From Tolumonas auensis DSM 9187 (GTDB lineage: Bacteria > Pseudomonadota > Gammaproteobacteria > Enterobacterales > Aeromonadaceae), in the NCBI RefSeq assembly GCF_000023065.1, contig NC_012691.1, positions 2,648,501-2,712,500 of the forward strand: 64,000 bases of DNA, written 5' to 3'. Within the stretch, counting starts at the first letter, position 1. Each line of letters opens with the position of its first letter. The position numbers were made by a program, and so were the translations under genes. The notes under the pieces are model-generated. The model did no database searches. It saw only the letters and a program-made list of their open reading frames with translations, and had not been told where the DNA came from. This document shows, piece by piece, positions 63,143 through 64,000 of this stretch.

Positions 63143-64000
63143 ATGCTCTCATTGACCAGCCTGGGCGGTGCCGGCACCGTCACCGGCTCCAAACACCTTA
63201 TCACCCATGGCAATACCCGCATCTTGATCGACTGCGGACTGTTCCAGGGATTGAAAAACCTGCGCGAACTTAACTGGCAGCGCCTGGCAGTTGAGCCCAA
63301 GGACATCGATGCGGTCGTATTAACGCATGCGCACCTGGATCATTGTGGGTATCTGCCCCGATTGGTGCTGGACGGGTTCCGCGGGAAGATTTTCTCGACC
63401 TCAGCCACGCGAGATGTCGCCGAACTCATCCTACTCGACAGCGCCTGGTTGCAGGAGAAGGACGCCGATTTCGCCAATCGAAAAGGATTTTCCAAACACA
63501 AGCCAGCCCTTCCGCTGTATCGGGTTCGGGATGCAGAACGTACGCTCCTGCAGTTCAAACCGGTGCCGCTGCATCAAGAGACTGAATTGCCGGGCAATGC
63601 CCGTCTACTGCTGCGCAGCGCCGGTCACATTCTTGGGGCGGCGACGGCTCAGATCGACATTGGCGGCAAGCGTTTGGTGTTCTCCGGCGACTTGGGACGC
63701 TTTGACGACATGGTCATGCCTGATCCTGAACCAGTCACGGCAGCGGACTACATCATCATCGAGTCCACCTATGGCAATCGTCGTCATGACCGTTCCGATG
63801 CCGTCGAAGCGCTGGGCGACATCATCGAGCGCACGACTCGCCGCGGAGGCACCGTAGTGATTCCCGCTTTTGCCGTTGGACGCGCGCAGTCGTTGATCTA
63901 TGACCTATGGCTGTTGCGACAGCGCGGTCGGCTCCGCACCGTGCCCGTCTATCTGGACAGTCCCATGGCCACCAGCGCAACTGCGCTGCTGCACCGCCAT
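63143..64000 (+). CDS. Beta-CASP metallo-beta-lactamase fold protein (partial, runs off the right edge)
   Basis: The first 286 codons are present. LSLTSLGGAGTVTGSKHLIT opens the MBL fold, LTHAHLDHCGYLP is the zinc-binding HxHxDH, SAGHILGAATAQ and VFSGDLGR give further ligands, and VIPAFAVGRAQSLIY starts the beta-CASP insert. This group (YSH1/CPSF-like) contains RNA-processing endo/exonucleases, and such genes frequently accompany phosphoketolase and PHA genes. GAGGGGAGA lies upstream of ATG 63143. RNA is the probable substrate; its target is unknown. Confidence 0.9.
   Translation, partial: MLSLTSLGGAGTVTGSKHLITHGNTRILIDCGLFQGLKNLRELNWQRLAVEPKDIDAVVLTHAHLDHCGYLPRLVLDGFRGKIFSTSATRDVAELILLDSAWLQEKDADFANRKGFSKHKPALPLYRVRDAERTLLQFKPVPLHQETELPGNARLLLRSAGHILGAATAQIDIGGKRLVFSGDLGRFDDMVMPDPEPVTAADYIIIESTYGNRRHDRSDAVEALGDIIERTTRRGGTVVIPAFAVGRAQSLIYDLWLLRQRGRLRTVPVYLDSPMATSATALLHRH

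Noticed and set aside
1-64000. tRNA, rRNA, integrase, transposase or att site
   Set aside because: None was recognised on reading either strand; the ICE ends are probably outside the window.

Overview
The window is GC-rich and proteobacterial in gene content. The left half (about 1-31,300) is the core of an integrative and conjugative element (ICE) of the PFGI-1 / ICEclc type: an MPF-G type IV secretion system plus a MobH relaxase. Such elements are common in Pseudomonas, Xanthomonadales and Burkholderiales, so the host cannot be fixed more closely than Gamma- or Betaproteobacteria. No tRNA, rRNA, integrase, att site or CRISPR array was seen, so the ICE ends cannot be placed. It is not proven that everything to the right of the relaxase is ICE cargo, although that is the simplest reading.

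Left to right: (1) 2-6,189 is an accessory/defence segment: the C-terminal part of an SNF2-like helicase, a CoiA-like nuclease, and a GajA (OLD-family nuclease) / GajB (UvrD-like helicase) pair with the composition of a Gabija anti-phage system. (2) 6,415-27,931 is the conjugation operon: PilL-like lipoprotein, TIGR03759, lytic transglycosylase, TIGR03765, TraD, TIGR03747, RAQPRD, TIGR03758, 03745, 03750, 03746, 03749, 03752, 03751, VirB4-like ATPase, DsbA-like protein, RadC, TIGR03757, 03756, 03755, a small membrane protein and a TraG-N protein. It is split at 12,430-13,800 by an antisense gene with a HEPN-type R-x4-H motif. (3) 27,942-31,273 holds DUF3742, a PrlF/YhaV toxin-antitoxin pair with a clear promoter/operator, and the MobH relaxase preceded by a G-rich tract.

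(4) 31,274-64,000 is a metabolic and stress cassette. On the minus strand lie an arginine deiminase operon (transporter-arcA-arcB-arcC) and a tetR-DUF4105-lipase operon. On the plus strand lie a tripartite ABC efflux system (outer-membrane factor, HlyD adaptor, double-ATPase/permease fusion, permease), then phasin, phaB, a DUF3141 protein, a MaoC/phosphotransacetylase fusion, an SDR, acetate kinase, a glutamate symporter, PHA synthase, a universal stress protein, an LpxR-like lipid A deacylase, PRPP synthetase, phosphoketolase and the start of a beta-CASP metallo-beta-lactamase protein.

Read together, the cassette can make ATP without respiration from arginine (ADI pathway) and from sugar phosphates (phosphoketolase to acetyl-phosphate to acetate kinase). 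It can also send acetyl-phosphate through phosphotransacetylase to acetyl-CoA and store carbon as polyhydroxybutyrate, although no thiolase gene is present. A 21-bp sequence is identical upstream of the ADI operon and in the tetR/efflux intergenic region, suggesting that one TetR regulator links energy metabolism with efflux and envelope functions. This shared site, the HEPN gene inside the conjugation operon, the catalytically degenerate MaoC-PTA fusion and the structured leader before radC are the most interesting observations.
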